From NCBI GenBank assembly GCA_049682815.1, contig JBAUII010000017.1, positions 1 through 14,969 of the forward strand: a stretch of 14,969 bases of DNA, in the 5' to 3' direction. This document shows positions 6,474 to 13,694 of the stretch, piece by piece. Both the position numbers and the translations under genes were made by a program. The notes beneath the pieces are model-generated. The model searched no databases, was not told the DNA's origin, and worked only from the letters and a program-made list of their open reading frames with translations. Origin of the DNA: DASWID01 sp049682815. Its GTDB lineage: Bacteria > Desulfobacterota_D > UBA1144 > Nemesobacterales > CSP1-2. The stretch's first letter is position 1; each line of letters starts with the position of its first letter.

Positions 6474-6801
6474 GTTGGGTCGGCTGAACTATCCTCGCTC
6501 TCCAATCGTGATTTTTTCATGTAGAGGAAACCTTTAGGTTCCCATTCATGTTTGCCTGCCATAGTAACAATCTTCAAATATCGTTTCCGGCGAGCTCAAT
6601 AAATCCACCTCTCCAGACAGTTTTGTATCAAAATACTAATCGGCGGTGCCAAGGTTTGATACCCCAGCTAGGTTATGCTGTCCCCGATACTGGTGCGACG
6701 CATTAGATTCTAAAATCTCGTACGAACGTCCTCCAAGCATTCTCATTTTTGAAGATAGTCGCAAATGCCTCTAGGGTTACCCGTTTAGGTATTTTTGTAT
6801 T

Positions 6802-6830
6802 TTGACTTTAGCGACAATTGGCGGTATACT
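6802..6830 (+). promoter_or_regulatory. Promoter and likely operator of the toxin-antitoxin module
   Basis: TTGACT (6802-6807), 17 nt, TATACT (6825-6830), a very good sigma70-like promoter ending about 40 nt before the antitoxin start. CGACAA occurs at 6812-6817 and again at 6833-6838, exactly 21 bp (two helical turns) apart and flanking the -10 box. TTGAC (6802-6806) and GTCAA (6841-6845) form an outer dyad. This suits autorepression by the antitoxin, as known for Xre-RES modules. Confidence 0.6.
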
Positions 6831-6870
6831 TACGACAAATGTCAACTAGGTTTTTCTTGATGGCTAGAAA

Positions 6871-7302
6871 ATGAGAGTTTCGGGTATTACAAAAGTGCTG
6901 GGTGGTGAAAAGGTTCTTAGGAAAAAAATCCGTACCCGGATGGACATGATCGAACTAAGCAAGAGAGGCATTTCCAAAAATGCGCTTGCCCATCTTGCGA
7001 ACTACCTATCCTTCACGTTAAGCCAAATCGCTGCGCTTCTCCCAGTCAGTGAGCGCACAATACAGAGATGTGCGTCCGAAGATCAATTTAATAGTTTTGT
7101 TTCAGAGCAAATCCTACAGATTGCAGAAGTTGCAGCGATGGGGAAAGAGGTATTCGAGGATAAGACTAAGTTCCTTTCCTGGATGAACCATCCCAATAAA
7201 GCCCTCGCGCAGAGAACACCGGCGAGCTTGCTAAGCTCAAGATTTGGGATAGAAATGGTGCTTGACGAACTGGGTCGAATTGAGCACGGCGTATTTTCTT
7301 GA
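6871..7302 (+). CDS. Xre/MbcA/ParS-type antitoxin (DUF2384)
   Basis: The antitoxin partner of the RES toxin encoded 6 nt downstream. The 143-residue protein has a central helix-turn-helix-like region (about 45-75, with LSQIAALLPVSERTIQR) for operator binding. It also has the characteristic C-terminal toxin-binding domain (about 95-143), with FLSWMNHPNKAL, RTPASLLSSRFGIEMV and ending DELGRIEHGVFS. In this family the C-terminal tail plugs the toxin active site and the HTH represses the operon. The ATG at 6871 lies behind only a weak ribosome binding site. An ATG at 6860 is out of frame and closes after four codons. Length and domain order are normal, and no damage is seen. Confidence 0.92.
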   Translation: MRVSGITKVLGGEKVLRKKIRTRMDMIELSKRGISKNALAHLANYLSFTLSQIAALLPVSERTIQRCASEDQFNSFVSEQILQIAEVAAMGKEVFEDKTKFLSWMNHPNKALAQRTPASLLSSRFGIEMVLDELGRIEHGVFS

Positions 7303-7308
7303 TTCTTA

Positions 7309-7782
7309 ATGATTGTTTATCGAATTGCTAAGACCCGACGACGTATCAGCGATTTGTCGGGTATCGGCGCAAAACTATATGGAGGAAGATGGAATAATAA
7401 AGGTACAGGCATAGTATACACCTCTGAAAGCAGGTCGTTAGCAACTGTGGAGTATCTGGTACACGTGCCCATATCGATCATCCCTGACGGTCTCAGCATC
7501 GCTTCAATTAAGATACCCGATTCTATAAAGCCAAAGCATGTACTTCCCGGAGATTTGCCTAATAAGTGGAGAGATTACCCTCCGCCACCAGAACTAGCTG
7601 AAATAGGCACAAAATGGGCATTATCAAATGAAACACTATTGCTTCGTGTTCCCTCGGCAGTTGTAGAAAATGAGTTCAATATTCTGATCAATCCACAGCA
7701 TCCGGATATGAAACGTATTACCATTTCAAAGATTGAAAACTTTAGATTTGATAAACGCCTAACTCAGCGCAAGGCGACATAG
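7309..7782 (+). CDS. RES-domain toxin (NAD+-degrading)
   Basis: RES toxins (MbcT, ParT and relatives) have an ADP-ribosyltransferase-like fold. Members studied deplete NAD+ or modify a target protein, arresting growth. This 157-residue protein shows the RES residues in order: GGRWNNKGTGIVYTSES (25-41) with Arg27, SLATVEYLVH (43-52) with Glu48, Trp87, and LLRVPSAVVENEFNILINP (111-129) with Ser116. It ends its core with NPQHPDMKRI. All three name-giving residues (Arg, Glu, Ser) are kept, so the toxin should be active. It has no Shine-Dalgarno of its own, and the ATG lies 6 nt past the antitoxin stop, so translation is probably coupled, keeping toxin below antitoxin. Confidence 0.92.
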   Translation: MIVYRIAKTRRRISDLSGIGAKLYGGRWNNKGTGIVYTSESRSLATVEYLVHVPISIIPDGLSIASIKIPDSIKPKHVLPGDLPNKWRDYPPPPELAEIGTKWALSNETLLLRVPSAVVENEFNILINPQHPDMKRITISKIENFRFDKRLTQRKAT

Positions 7783-7987
7783 GATATAGAGCGTTATTCG
7801 GCACAGTAACATCCCATCACTTCAGAAAAATACATGCATCCGGATTTTTACACGTTCAGGAGATGTCCGCTTCAACTTGGGGATTATGATTAATGATACG
7901 GAAATTGATTTTATAAGATTCTCTAGGATACTTTAGGGAACTCATGCGCTGATGTTACTACAATCCGCATAAAATTAGGAGGCAATC

Positions 7988-8545
7988 ATGAGTAAATTCA
8001 CTACAACACTTCTAGGGATAATTCTAATAACACTCACCCTTTCGCCACCCCGTTCTGCGCTGGCTGCGAGTGCAAGCGAGCTCGACCGTGATGTCACAGC
8101 GGCGTTGCAAACGCTCTACCAGACAACACCAGGGGCGAATACGCTTGCAAGCCAGGCAAAGGGGATCCTTGTCTTCCCGGACGTCGTGAAGGCTGGCCTC
8201 ATCATTGGGGGTCAGTACGGCGATGGTGCCCTGCGTAAAAAGGGCAAAACGGTCGGGTACTATCGGTCTATTGCGGGTTCGTTTGGCTTACAGGCAGGTG
8301 TACAGTCCTTCGCGTACGCGTTATTTTTCATGGACGATGCATCGCTTAATTACTTGGAAGAAAGCGAGGGTTGGGAGATCGGTACCGGGCCGAGCGTCGT
8401 CATCCTCGACAAGGGCTTCGCCAAGAATCTGTCGTCGACTACGCTAAGGAAAGGCATTTACGCCTTTATCTTCGACCAGAAGGGACTAATGGCCGGGATC
8501 GGGCTTCAAGGTTCAAAAATAACCGCTATCACGCCGGATAAGTAG
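7988..8545 (+). CDS. Periplasmic SYLF-domain lipid-binding protein (YSC84 family)
   Basis: A 185-residue exported protein. Residues 1-27 form a signal peptide with a hydrophobic core and cleavage probably after ALA (24-26). The rest is one SYLF domain: ANTLASQAKGILVFPDVVKA (50-69), GGQYGDGALRKKGKTVGYY (74-92), the GLQAGVQSFAYALFF segment (100-114), GPSVVILDKGFAKNL (134-148), and the C-terminal FDQKGLMAGIGLQGSKIT (162-179). SYLF domains bind phosphoinositides in eukaryotes. Bacterial members are envelope proteins of unclear role. AGGAGG (7977-7982) lies 5 nt before the ATG. The mature part is clearly more GC-rich (well above 50%) than the genes on either side, suggesting import from another genome. 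Confidence 0.93.
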   Translation: MSKFTTTLLGIILITLTLSPPRSALAASASELDRDVTAALQTLYQTTPGANTLASQAKGILVFPDVVKAGLIIGGQYGDGALRKKGKTVGYYRSIAGSFGLQAGVQSFAYALFFMDDASLNYLEESEGWEIGTGPSVVILDKGFAKNLSSTTLRKGIYAFIFDQKGLMAGIGLQGSKITAITPDK

Positions 8546-8884
8546 GGTTAGACCCGCGCGCAGGAAAAATTCCGAAACCCCTGCATCAAGCCCGGTTCTA
8601 AACCAAAAAAGATAAGGAGAAGCCGACGTGAAATTTCTAGCCATTATAACTCTCAGTATGGCGTTGTCTGTGCTCACCGGCAATCGTTTGGATTGGGGCA
8701 TATGAAACGTATACTGATTAGATTAATGATGAGGTTTGAAGTCATCTCTGCGCGCCAACCGGGAGTCCGCCAAACAATACTTGCTAATGGTTTTCAGCGG
8801 ATTCTCTAGGCTCCGATTCATTATCTTTTGAAGGGGTACGGAAGCTCTAGTTGCATGACATGTCCGTGTTAAAAGGAGGCTATT
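8546..8884. other. Region with decayed or very small ORFs between the SYLF gene and hbd
   Basis: No full gene. Most notable is a 25-codon ORF at 8628-8705 (GTG start, AAGGAG shortly before it) reading like an export signal, VKFLAIITLSMALSVLTG, then stopping soon after. It resembles the front of a small lipoprotein (entericidin-like) whose lipobox Cys and tail are lost. Its stop overlaps the ATG of a second 35-codon ORF (8702-8809) with no recognisable motif. Confidence 0.4.
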
Positions 8885-9742
8885 ATGAAGGTAGAGGATG
8901 TAAAAAAGGTTGGTGTTGTCGGAGCGGGAACTATGGGCGCTGGAATTGCTCAAGTTGTGGCTTCGAGTGGCAGAGATGTAGTACTTCTTGATATTTCCGA
9001 CTCTAGCCTTGACCGCGGGATGAATACAATAACGAATAGTCTCGCCAGGCTTGTAAAAAAGGGTGAAATAAAAGAGGGGGACAGCAATTCTATCTTAGCT
9101 AGAATCAACCCAACGACAAAGTTTGAGGATCTAGGTGGCGTCGATTTAGTTATAGAGGCTATATTTGAAGACATGAGCTTGAAAAAAGAGACGTTTAAGA
9201 AATTAGATTCATCTACTCATCCTGATGTAATCTTAGCAACGAATACCTCTTCGCTTCCCATAGTACAAATCGCAGTAAGTACTAAGAGACCGGACAAAGT
9301 TGTAGCGATGCACTTCTTTAATCCTGTTCCTGTTATGAGGCTTGTAGAAATAATAAAGACACTTGCAACATCGGATGAAGTGGTTCAGTTTGCTTACGAC
9401 TTCTCTGTGGCTCTTGGGAAGGAACCGGTTAAGACAAAAGATTCGCCGGGATTTATTGTAAACCGGATTCTTATTCTCATGCTTAATGAGTCAGTACTTG
9501 CTCTAGAAGAGGGAGTGGTAGCGCCCGAAGACATAGATAGAGCAATGAAGCTCGGAACAAACCAGCCGATCGGTCCCCTTGCCCTCATAGACCTTATAGG
9601 GCTTGATGTTACTCTGAATGTGATGGATACCTTTTACGAAGAGTTTCAGGATTCAAAATTCCGTGCGGCCACACTTCTTCGCCAGATGGTTCGGGCGGGA
9701 TTCTTGGGTAGAAAGACCGGAAGAGGTTTTTATAGATATTGA
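8885..9742 (+). CDS. hbd: 3-hydroxybutyryl-CoA dehydrogenase
   Basis: NAD(P)H-linked interconversion of acetoacetyl-CoA and (S)-3-hydroxybutyryl-CoA, or of related 3-hydroxyacyl-CoAs. The 285-residue protein has the normal single-function length. The N-terminal Rossmann domain shows VGAGTMGAGIAQ (12-23) and Asp36 at the end of strand two. The catalytic set Ser122, His143 (in HFFNPVPVM), Glu155 and Asn193 matches the spacing of the well-studied human enzyme. The C-terminal dimer domain includes DSPGFIVNRIL (186-196) and ends GRKTGRGFYRY. AAGGAGG (8873-8879) precedes the ATG by 5 nt. It opens the acyl-CoA cassette on this strand, though the 171-nt gap before scpB leaves co-transcription open. 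Confidence 0.95.
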   Translation: MKVEDVKKVGVVGAGTMGAGIAQVVASSGRDVVLLDISDSSLDRGMNTITNSLARLVKKGEIKEGDSNSILARINPTTKFEDLGGVDLVIEAIFEDMSLKKETFKKLDSSTHPDVILATNTSSLPIVQIAVSTKRPDKVVAMHFFNPVPVMRLVEIIKTLATSDEVVQFAYDFSVALGKEPVKTKDSPGFIVNRILILMLNESVLALEEGVVAPEDIDRAMKLGTNQPIGPLALIDLIGLDVTLNVMDTFYEEFQDSKFRAATLLRQMVRAGFLGRKTGRGFYRY

Positions 9743-9913
9743 AGAATCTGCCAATTTTGAGAAAGGAAAAAGGACGATGATGAATATTAGATGTTTATCT
9801 TAACCAATCCAATCATACGGAAAGTATCCTGATGGTTAGCATAACCAACATGACTTTTGCTCAGGAGGAACCTGGAGGAAAAAGATTTAATTTTTAGAAT
9901 ATATGAGATTACT

Positions 9914-10687
9914 ATGTCTATTACCTCTGACCTGACCGACTCGATCGGAACGATTACCCTTAGTAATCCATCGAATAGAAACGCCCTAACCAGAGCGTTG
10001 ATTGAGGAATTAATCGTATCGTTACAAAACTTCCAGAAGGCTTCGGCCAGGGTTGTAGTGATTCGCGCACCCAGCGATGACAAGGTATGGTCGTCTGGAC
10101 ATGACATCTCTGAGCTCCTCGAAGACCCGGACCCCCTATCATACTCCGATCCATTTAGTCGTGCGCTTCGGGATATAAGGATCTTTCCCGCACCGATTAT
10201 TGCTATGGTCCATGGATCCGTATGGGGCGGAGCCACAGATCTTGTGCTGAGTTGCGACATAGTCATCGGCGATGAAACCTGTTCGTTTGCCATTACCCCC
10301 GCAAATCTTGGTCTACCTTACAGCACAACCGGATTGATTCGTTTTATGAATCGCATTCCTCTTAATTTAGTAAAGGAAATGTTCTTCACCGCTACTCCTG
10401 TTAACGCCACCGATTCGGAAAAATGGGGGATTCTTAATCATCTGGTAGCCGCAGGTGAGCTGGAAAAATTCACCTACAGCATGGCCCGTATCATTGCATC
10501 TAAAGCTCCCCTGGCCGTGTCCGTGGTGAAAGAGCAGCTTCGCATCCTCGCCGATGCCGATCCCATCACCCCCGATGTTTTAGAACGAATTCAAGAACTG
10601 CGACAGTCGGTATGTCGGAGCGAAGACTATAGGGAAGGAATACGAGCTTTCTATGAAAAACGCAAACCAGTTTTTACGGGGAAGTAA
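9914..10687 (+). CDS. scpB: Methylmalonyl-CoA decarboxylase-like crotonase
   Basis: Crotonase-fold enzyme, best match by memory to E. coli ScpB (YgfG), which decarboxylates methylmalonyl-CoA to propionyl-CoA. The similarity runs the whole length: RAPSDDKVWSSGHDI (51-65), DPLSYSDP (73-80), MVHGSVWGGATDLVLS (98-113), ITPANLGLPY (127-136), SKAPLAVSVVKEQLR (196-210), and a C-terminal SEDYREG..AFYEKRKP. His63, Thr128 and Tyr136 align with E. coli His66, Thr132 and Tyr140, the active-site residues of that enzyme. I chose ATG 9914 (257 residues versus 261 in E. coli). The frame stays open upstream to a TTG at 9857, but that region encodes AGGAGG-like bases and does not resemble the family. The ribosome binding site at 9914 is weak. 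No methylmalonyl-CoA mutase is in the window. Confidence 0.82.
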   Translation: MSITSDLTDSIGTITLSNPSNRNALTRALIEELIVSLQNFQKASARVVVIRAPSDDKVWSSGHDISELLEDPDPLSYSDPFSRALRDIRIFPAPIIAMVHGSVWGGATDLVLSCDIVIGDETCSFAITPANLGLPYSTTGLIRFMNRIPLNLVKEMFFTATPVNATDSEKWGILNHLVAAGELEKFTYSMARIIASKAPLAVSVVKEQLRILADADPITPDVLERIQELRQSVCRSEDYREGIRAFYEKRKPVFTGK

Positions 10688-10914
10688 ATATTGCTGTCCG
10701 ATTTTAGTACATCGTATATTTCAATCTATCCATTTGTACATATAGGCTTAGGGAATTGAAGTATTAAATTAACGGCATAAACCTTGCATTAGATATAAGT
10801 TATGGTAAACATATCGGCCTTAGGTAAAAGGTTGCTTTGCGCGTAGCGTAACCCAGTTCGCCAAGTTAACGCATGAGGGAAAATCAACGATGTGAATTAG
10901 GAGAGCCACCAACG

Positions 10915-11688
10915 TTGGACGTAAACAAGTTTATGCTTAAGGATAAAAGAGCCCTTGTGATTGGCATTGCGAATGAACATTCAATTGCCTACGGCTGCGC
11001 AAAAGCCTTCAAATCCCTGGGAGCCGATTTAGCTATTACCTATTTGAACGACAAGGCTAAACCCCATGTCGAGCCTCTGGCAAAGGAACTTGACGCATCT
11101 ATTTTCATGCCATGCGACATGAGAAAAGATGGAGAACTAGAGGCAGTTTTTGCTGAGATTGGTCGAAAATGGGGTAAACTCGACATTGCACTCCATTCAA
11201 TTGCTTTTGCCCCAAAAGATGATCTGCAAGGTAGGTTAGTTGACTCATCCCTTGACGGATTCCTCGCCGCAATAGATGTCTCATGCCATTCCTTCATACG
11301 AATGGCCAGGCTGTCTGAATCTCTAATGAAGGAAGGTGGAACTCTATTTACCATGAGCTATTATGGGGCGCACATGGTCGTAGAACATTACAACCTCATG
11401 GGACCAATAAAGGCGGCACTAGAAGCCACTGTTAGATATTTAGCGGCAGAACTAGGCCCAAAGATTCGGGTGAACGCAATTTCTCCCGGCCCCATTCGGA
11501 CGCGTGCAGCATCCGGCCTTTCACACTTCGATGAGCTACTAAGCGTCGCTACTACCAAGGCCCCGGCCAAAGCACTAGCCACAATCGATGATGTAGGAAA
11601 CGCAACTGCAGCATTGGCAACCGAAGCTGGAAGGTTGATAACCGGTGAGACTATATATGTTGACGGTGGATACCACATAATCGATTAA
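10915..11688 (+). CDS. fabI: Enoyl-ACP reductase (NADH), FabI
   Basis: Last reductive step of fatty-acid elongation, or enoyl-thioester reduction in this acyl-CoA context. With a TTG start at 10915 the protein has 257 residues. AGGAGAG (10899-10905) lies 9 nt before that codon. An ATG at 10873 (271 residues, no ribosome binding site) and an ATG at 10933 are the alternatives. FabI signatures are VIGIANEHSIAYGCAKAF (15-32) at the cofactor site and the Tyr149, Tyr159, Lys166 triad in SYYGAHMVVEHYNLMGPIK. ISPGPIRTRAASG follows, and the C-terminal ITGETIYVDGGYHI ends it. All catalytic residues are kept. It precedes the unknown gene by 76 nt and probably leads the run to ackA. fabI next to a phosphotransacylase and ackA is an arrangement I recall from alphaproteobacteria. 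Confidence 0.93.
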   Translation: MDVNKFMLKDKRALVIGIANEHSIAYGCAKAFKSLGADLAITYLNDKAKPHVEPLAKELDASIFMPCDMRKDGELEAVFAEIGRKWGKLDIALHSIAFAPKDDLQGRLVDSSLDGFLAAIDVSCHSFIRMARLSESLMKEGGTLFTMSYYGAHMVVEHYNLMGPIKAALEATVRYLAAELGPKIRVNAISPGPIRTRAASGLSHFDELLSVATTKAPAKALATIDDVGNATAALATEAGRLITGETIYVDGGYHIID

Positions 11689-11764
11689 CGTTAAGGAGCA
11701 GGAGAGGCTAATTGTGTATTTTAGTTTAATGCCTAACACTGAAATGTGGAGGAGGGTTTAAGCA

Positions 11765-12265
11765 ATGCCAGAAGAATTAGAACCGAAAACCGACCAGTTA
11801 ATGGATGCCAAAAAAGGAATTGCTCAGCTAAAGCAAATTGTGAAGAAACACAAAGTTTATTGGATAGTCCAGGAGCTGATTAATATTAATGAAGCAGGGG
11901 ACAAAATAAAAAACGGCTTCGTCTTACACCTTGTGGGAACACGCGACGAAGTTTCCGATGAAAGTAAAACGTCAGAGATCTTTAAGAACCTTGATCGAAT
12001 CGCTCAATGGATTATGCCGAAGGAGAACCCCGAGGTCCGATTTGAGATTCGACAACATGACAGTGTCTTCTTCTACCTTCCAGGGGACGATCGAGACGAA
12101 AACAGAAAAAACCTCGTCGTATCCTTACGGCTCTTGCATCATAAAGGGTTCCACCGACCGATTGATAAATACCAGATAGAAGCTATCAAGGAAATGGAAA
12201 AGAGGCTTAAGAACATTGGCTCCCCGAAGGACCATTGGAAGACGTCTTTCCAGGAAAGCATTTAA
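11765..12265 (+). CDS. Uncharacterised 166-residue protein in the fabI-ackA operon
   Basis: I do not recognise this family. It is a soluble, strongly charged protein with no signal peptide or membrane segment. Residues 14-48 look like a long amphipathic helix. A strand-like FVLHLVGT (52-59) follows, then a helix around 70-84, then RFEIRQHDSVFFYLPGDDRD (92-111) and LVVSLRLLHHKGFHRP (117-132). A basic C-terminal helix (135-150) ends it. It contains no evident catalytic motif, although HH-x2-FH (125-130) and the acidic GDDRDE could bind metal. The ribosome binding site GGAGGAGGG (11748-11756), 8 nt before the ATG, is excellent. The 24-nt gap to the next gene indicates co-transcription with the MaoC-phosphotransacylase fusion and ackA, so a role in acyl-CoA/acyl-phosphate metabolism is likely. 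Confidence 0.88.
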   Translation: MPEELEPKTDQLMDAKKGIAQLKQIVKKHKVYWIVQELININEAGDKIKNGFVLHLVGTRDEVSDESKTSEIFKNLDRIAQWIMPKENPEVRFEIRQHDSVFFYLPGDDRDENRKNLVVSLRLLHHKGFHRPIDKYQIEAIKEMEKRLKNIGSPKDHWKTSFQESI

Positions 12266-12289
12266 TCTTCATTAGAAAAGAGGACAAAA

Positions 12290-13690
12290 ATGGCGAAGAT
12301 GAGCAACACAACTTTCAAGGAAATAGAGATAGGCGCATCAGCAACGCTTACACGCACATTATCTAAGACCGACATAGAAGTCCTTGCTCTGGTGTCTGGA
12401 GACGCAAACCCATTTCATATAAAGAGTGAAAATGACTTCGAGGTCCAATCAGACGCAAGTGCGACACAGGGAGTCGGTGCCGAAGCACTGGTATCTGCCG
12501 CACTAGGAACTCAATTGCCCGGTCCTGGGATGAAGATAATCGGGCAGGATTTGCGTTTCTATGGAACAATCGCTGTTGGAGATAAGCTTACTGCCACCGT
12601 TACGGCCAAGGAGAAGCGAAGGAAGGATGGCGTGGTTTTATTCGATTGTCGCTGTGTCAACCAGAACGGGGAGGAACTGGTTAGCGGAACGGTAACCGTG
12701 TCAGCGCCGACAAAGAAGATAAGTTATAGCGAAATAGCACCGCCTCAACTCGTGCTTCGAAGGGGAGACGCATTTATAAGGCTCCTCAAAGCTTGTGAAG
12801 AGATACCACCCGTAGTATGTGCAGTAGTGCATCCCTGTGATAAGAACTCGCTCCTCGGACCGATCGAGGCAGCAAAGAGAGGAATTATAGAGCCTGTGCT
12901 GGTTGGCCCAGAGCAAAAGATAAGAACAGTTGCCGAGGCTGAGAGGGTAGACCTAAGCCCATACAGAATAGTCTCTACCCTGCACAGTCATGAAGCCGCA
13001 GAGAAGGCGGTGGAACTTGCCAGAGCAGGAGAGGTTGAGGCGCTGATGAAGGGCAGTCTTCACACCGATGAGCTCATGGCACCGATTGTGCCATCTGCCA
13101 CCGGCCTAAGGACTTCGAGAAGGATTAGCCACGTGTTTGTTATGGACGTTCCATCGTACCCACGTATGTTGTTGATCACAGACGCGGCGATAAACATCTA
13201 TCCCAAACTAGAGGAGAAGGCGGACATAGTGCAAAACGCCATAGACCTGGCGCATGCTCTTGGGATAGAGGAGCCCAGGGTGGCCATACTGTCGGCTGTC
13301 GAGACGGTGAATCCGAAGATAGAGTCGACCATAGACGCGGCGGCTTTGTGCAAGATGGCAGACCGGGGTCAGATTACCGGAGGAATACTGGATGGGCCGT
13401 TGGCGTTTGACAATGCCATAAGCGAGGAGGCGGCGAGGACGAAGCACATAGTGTCGCCAGTGGCTGGATTTGCGGACATACTGCTTGTGCCAGACCTCGA
13501 AGCGGGGAATATGCTTGCAAAACAGTTGTCCTACCTTGCCGGCGCAGAGAGTGGGGGGATTGTGTTGGGCACCCGCGTTCCCATAGTGTTAACTAGCCGG
13601 GCTGATTCGGTAAGGTCAAGGCTCGCCTCCGCAGCGGTAATGGCTCTTGTAGCCCATGCCCGAAGAACGGGGAAATTCGCCGTGAGCTAA
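12290..13690 (+). CDS. MaoC-like (R)-hydratase fused to phosphate acetyl/butyryltransferase
   Basis: A 466-residue two-domain enzyme. Residues 1-140 are a MaoC/hot-dog (R)-specific enoyl-CoA hydratase: VSGDANPFH (35-43) holds the catalytic Asp38 and His43 with the usual five-residue spacing. Residues 160-466 are a phosphotransacylase of the Pta/Ptb group, with GEVEALMKGSLHTDELM (247-263), HVFVMDVPSYPRMLLITDAA (281-300), SAVETVNP (335-342), GGILDGPLAFDNAIS (364-378), DILLVPDLEAGNML (396-409) and LSYLAGAESGGIVLGTRVPI (413-432). It swaps CoA for phosphate on short acyl-CoAs. This fusion is a known bacterial type. The kinase gene follows after 4 nt, giving an acyl-CoA to acyl-phosphate to acid route. 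AGAGGA (12279-12284) lies 5 nt before the ATG. Acyl-chain preference cannot be read from sequence. Confidence 0.93.
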   Translation: MAKMSNTTFKEIEIGASATLTRTLSKTDIEVLALVSGDANPFHIKSENDFEVQSDASATQGVGAEALVSAALGTQLPGPGMKIIGQDLRFYGTIAVGDKLTATVTAKEKRRKDGVVLFDCRCVNQNGEELVSGTVTVSAPTKKISYSEIAPPQLVLRRGDAFIRLLKACEEIPPVVCAVVHPCDKNSLLGPIEAAKRGIIEPVLVGPEQKIRTVAEAERVDLSPYRIVSTLHSHEAAEKAVELARAGEVEALMKGSLHTDELMAPIVPSATGLRTSRRISHVFVMDVPSYPRMLLITDAAINIYPKLEEKADIVQNAIDLAHALGIEEPRVAILSAVETVNPKIESTIDAAALCKMADRGQITGGILDGPLAFDNAISEEAARTKHIVSPVAGFADILLVPDLEAGNMLAKQLSYLAGAESGGIVLGTRVPIVLTSRADSVRSRLASAAVMALVAHARRTGKFAVS

Positions 13691-13694
13691 AAAA

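Larger units (their letters stand above)
6387..6547. repeat. Right copy of the tRNA-Cys direct repeat
   Basis: Partner of 4018-4178 at a constant offset of 2369 bp. The first 53 bp are identical and the rest has diverged by substitutions only. One copy is presumably native flank and the other was brought in or duplicated. The sequence alone does not say which. Confidence 0.9.

Noticed and set aside
6655..6745. tRNA-Leu-like words (GACGCATTAGATTCTAAAATC) near a T-arm-like GGTTTGATACC, suggesting a tRNA remnant
   Set aside because: The pieces are in the wrong order for one tRNA, no five-pair anticodon stem with a seven-base loop forms, and no acceptor stem exists.
9857..9913. N-terminal extension of the ScpB-like protein from a TTG at 9857
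   Set aside because: The extra 19 residues encode purine-rich Shine-Dalgarno-like bases and have no counterpart in the family, which aligns from the ATG at 9914.
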